Assembly: GCA_030609625.1 (NCBI GenBank)
Contig: JAUWBX010000077.1
Location: 1 to 7,596 of the forward strand
From: Phycisphaerae bacterium
GTDB lineage: Bacteria > Planctomycetota > Phycisphaerae > Sedimentisphaerales > Anaerobacaceae
DNA length: 7,596 bases
Direction of reading: 5' to 3'
The notes below the pieces were generated by a model. It ran no database searches and was not told where the DNA came from. It saw only the letters and a list, made by a program, of their open reading frames with translations. Below are positions 6,471 to 7,596 of this stretch, piece by piece (within the stretch, counting starts at the first letter, position 1; every line of letters begins with the position of its first letter). Position numbers and translations under genes: made by a program.

Positions 6471-6499
6471 AAAGGAAACAAGATTTACGGCTTTCCTTT
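6471..6499. terminator. Weak AT-rich stem-loop between convergent genes
   Basis: AAAGGAAA (6471-6478) and TTTCCTTT (6492-6499) form an 8-base inverted repeat with a 13-base loop in the 80-base gap between the convergent sulfotransferase and flippase genes. It ends next to the flippase stop. There is no GC-rich stem and no real T tract on either strand, so a terminator role is only suggested by position. Confidence 0.25.
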
Positions 6500-7596
6500 T
6501 CAGGATACCTGTGTCTCAACGAGCCTCCTCAGTTTCACGCGCTTTTTTAGCGTCGTTATCAGGACCAGCATCAGTTCGTTGCGAAACAGTCCGTTCAGGC
6601 CCACATATATCACCAGTCCGGCTAATGCGAATCCGCTTCCTGCAACAATATGATCCAAAATTCCGTTCAATTTTACAGCGGTGGCAAGCCAACGTACCGC
6701 GAGGTAAATGACCATTACAGTTAGGGTGGTTGCGGCACCGAGCTTGACCAGAGGCCTGATCAGACGAGCTCCACCCAATCCTCCAATCGCTTTTCTCAGG
6801 AACACAAGTATGATCCCAAGACGGACCATCGCACCCAGCGAGCTTGACAGCGCCACGCCAGCCACCCCCATCAAGCACATCAGCCCGTATGCCAGCACTG
6901 CGTTCAGGGCAATTGACACACCCATGAGCTGTAAAAGCATCTTTGTTCGACTAGTGGCCAGGAAATAGTACGTTGCTAAGATACAAGAAATCGTGGGACA
7001 CAGAGTCAGGGACAAGTACATAATCACATCAGACGTTTGCTCAACTGCTAGTGCGCTGAAACGACCATGTTGGAATGCCAGTTCAGTGGCGGGAACCGAA
7101 AAACAGATGAGCGATGCGGTAATAGGTATGGTGATAAAGGCGACTAAAAAGATGTTCCAAGAGAATAGCTGTCTCAACTTTTCCTTATCGGATGTCGCTA
7201 CTAGACGGAGCATTTCTGGATACAGAACCTTGTACACTGGCATTGCTACCAGGACAGGAAAGACAATTATCAGCGCCTGACCAAACCCGAATACCGACAC
7301 GGCACCATTACCAGCGAGCGAGGCAAAGACGCGATCTACTATGTTATTGATCTGCCCGGCTCCGACAACCAGCAACACGAGCACCAACCGCTTGAGGGTT
7401 TCCTTCAGGCGTGGGTTGCGAAAGTCAACGGAGATGGTTTTACGGGCCAACTTGCCCCGCATGCCAGGCACCAGGGTGGCAAACTGCAGGGCCGTACCCA
7501 CCAAGATGCCTATGGCCACTCCCTGCATTTGCCAGAAGCTGCTGAGCACAAGAATACCCACCAATGCTCCGATCGGTCTCCATAGAGACCCCAATG
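6500..7596 (-). CDS. Lipid II/oligosaccharide flippase, MurJ/MviN-like MOP superfamily (partial, N-terminus missing)
   Basis: About 365 residues of the C-terminal part are visible; the frame stays open to the right edge, so the start lies outside the window. The fragment has about ten hydrophobic segments. Counting from the first complete codon at 7594, VGAGQINNIVDRVFASLAGNGAVSV... (77-101) matches the MurJ/MviN signature in which an N-x-x-x-D-x-x-FAS stretch leads to GAVS. The later PATELAFQHGRFSA (168-181) matches the family's LLFxRGxF segment, and YYFLATSRTKM (209-219) its YYAxxxTxxP region. Such proteins move lipid-linked sugars from the cytoplasmic to the periplasmic face. Beside a Wzy-like protein, it is probably the Wzx-type exporter of this polysaccharide, not the essential peptidoglycan flippase. 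The C-terminus is basic (KKRVKLRR) and ends at a TGA at 6500-6502. Confidence 0.85.
   Translation of the reverse strand, partial: LGSLWRPIGALVGILVLSSFWQMQGVAIGILVGTALQFATLVPGMRGKLARKTISVDFRNPRLKETLKRLVLVLLVVGAGQINNIVDRVFASLAGNGAVSVFGFGQALIIVFPVLVAMPVYKVLYPEMLRLVATSDKEKLRQLFSWNIFLVAFITIPITASLICFSVPATELAFQHGRFSALAVEQTSDVIMYLSLTLCPTISCILATYYFLATSRTKMLLQLMGVSIALNAVLAYGLMCLMGVAGVALSSSLGAMVRLGIILVFLRKAIGGLGGARLIRPLVKLGAATTLTVMVIYLAVRWLATAVKLNGILDHIVAGSGFALAGLVIYVGLNGLFRNELMLVLITTLKKRVKLRRLVETQVS

Noticed and set aside
7592..7594. TTG at 7592-7594 as the start of the flippase
   Set aside because: The frame continues to the window edge, and the visible part lacks the N-terminal helices of a MurJ-like protein, so the gene is cut by the window and does not start here.

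Overview
The window reads as part of a surface or exopolysaccharide biosynthesis cluster from a Gram-negative-type bacterium. The evidence is the gene set: a Wzx/MurJ-like flippase, a Wzy/WaaL-type polymerase or ligase, an exported glycoside hydrolase, a PAPS sulfotransferase, a sugar-nucleotide epimerase/reductase and a family 2 glycosyltransferase. Nothing in the window fixes the species. The gene mix and moderate GC content would suit an environmental proteobacterium such as a delta-type lineage, but that is a guess. No RNA gene, insertion sequence or CRISPR array was seen.

Layout from left to right. 1-440 (minus) is the N-terminal part of a GT2 glycosyltransferase of the dolichyl/polyprenyl-phosphate mannosyltransferase type; it runs off the left edge. 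470-1411 (minus) is an SDR-family NAD(P)-dependent epimerase/reductase resembling GDP-6-deoxy-hexose reductases. 1433-1739 holds what looks like a decayed coding sequence on the minus strand. 1774-3213 (minus) is the O-antigen polymerase/ligase-like membrane protein. 3220-5136 (minus) is a secreted protein with a duplicated helical N-terminal module, a clan GH-A-like barrel and a C-terminal beta domain; it lies only 6 bases upstream of the polymerase gene. 5137-5486 is a divergent intergenic region with a possible promoter, a palindrome and a possible 39-residue ORF. 5487-6419 (plus) is the sulfotransferase. 6500-7596 (minus) is the C-terminal part of the flippase, cut by the right edge and convergent with the sulfotransferase.

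Inferred joint function: glycosyltransferases and the 6-deoxysugar enzyme build a lipid-linked repeat unit. The MurJ-like protein flips it and the Wzy-like protein polymerises or ligates it. The exported hydrolase-like protein trims, binds or helps release the polymer, as PslG does in the Psl system. The sulfotransferase would add sulfate esters to the glycan or another cell product.

The most unusual items are the hydrolase-like protein, with an Asp where the GH-A nucleophile Glu is expected and a tandem 80-residue N-terminal duplication, its tight coupling to the polymerase gene, and the decayed gene at the boundary between a GC-rich and an AT-rich half of the cluster. I see no clear evidence of a wholly new system; the hydrolase/polymerase pair is the best candidate for follow-up.
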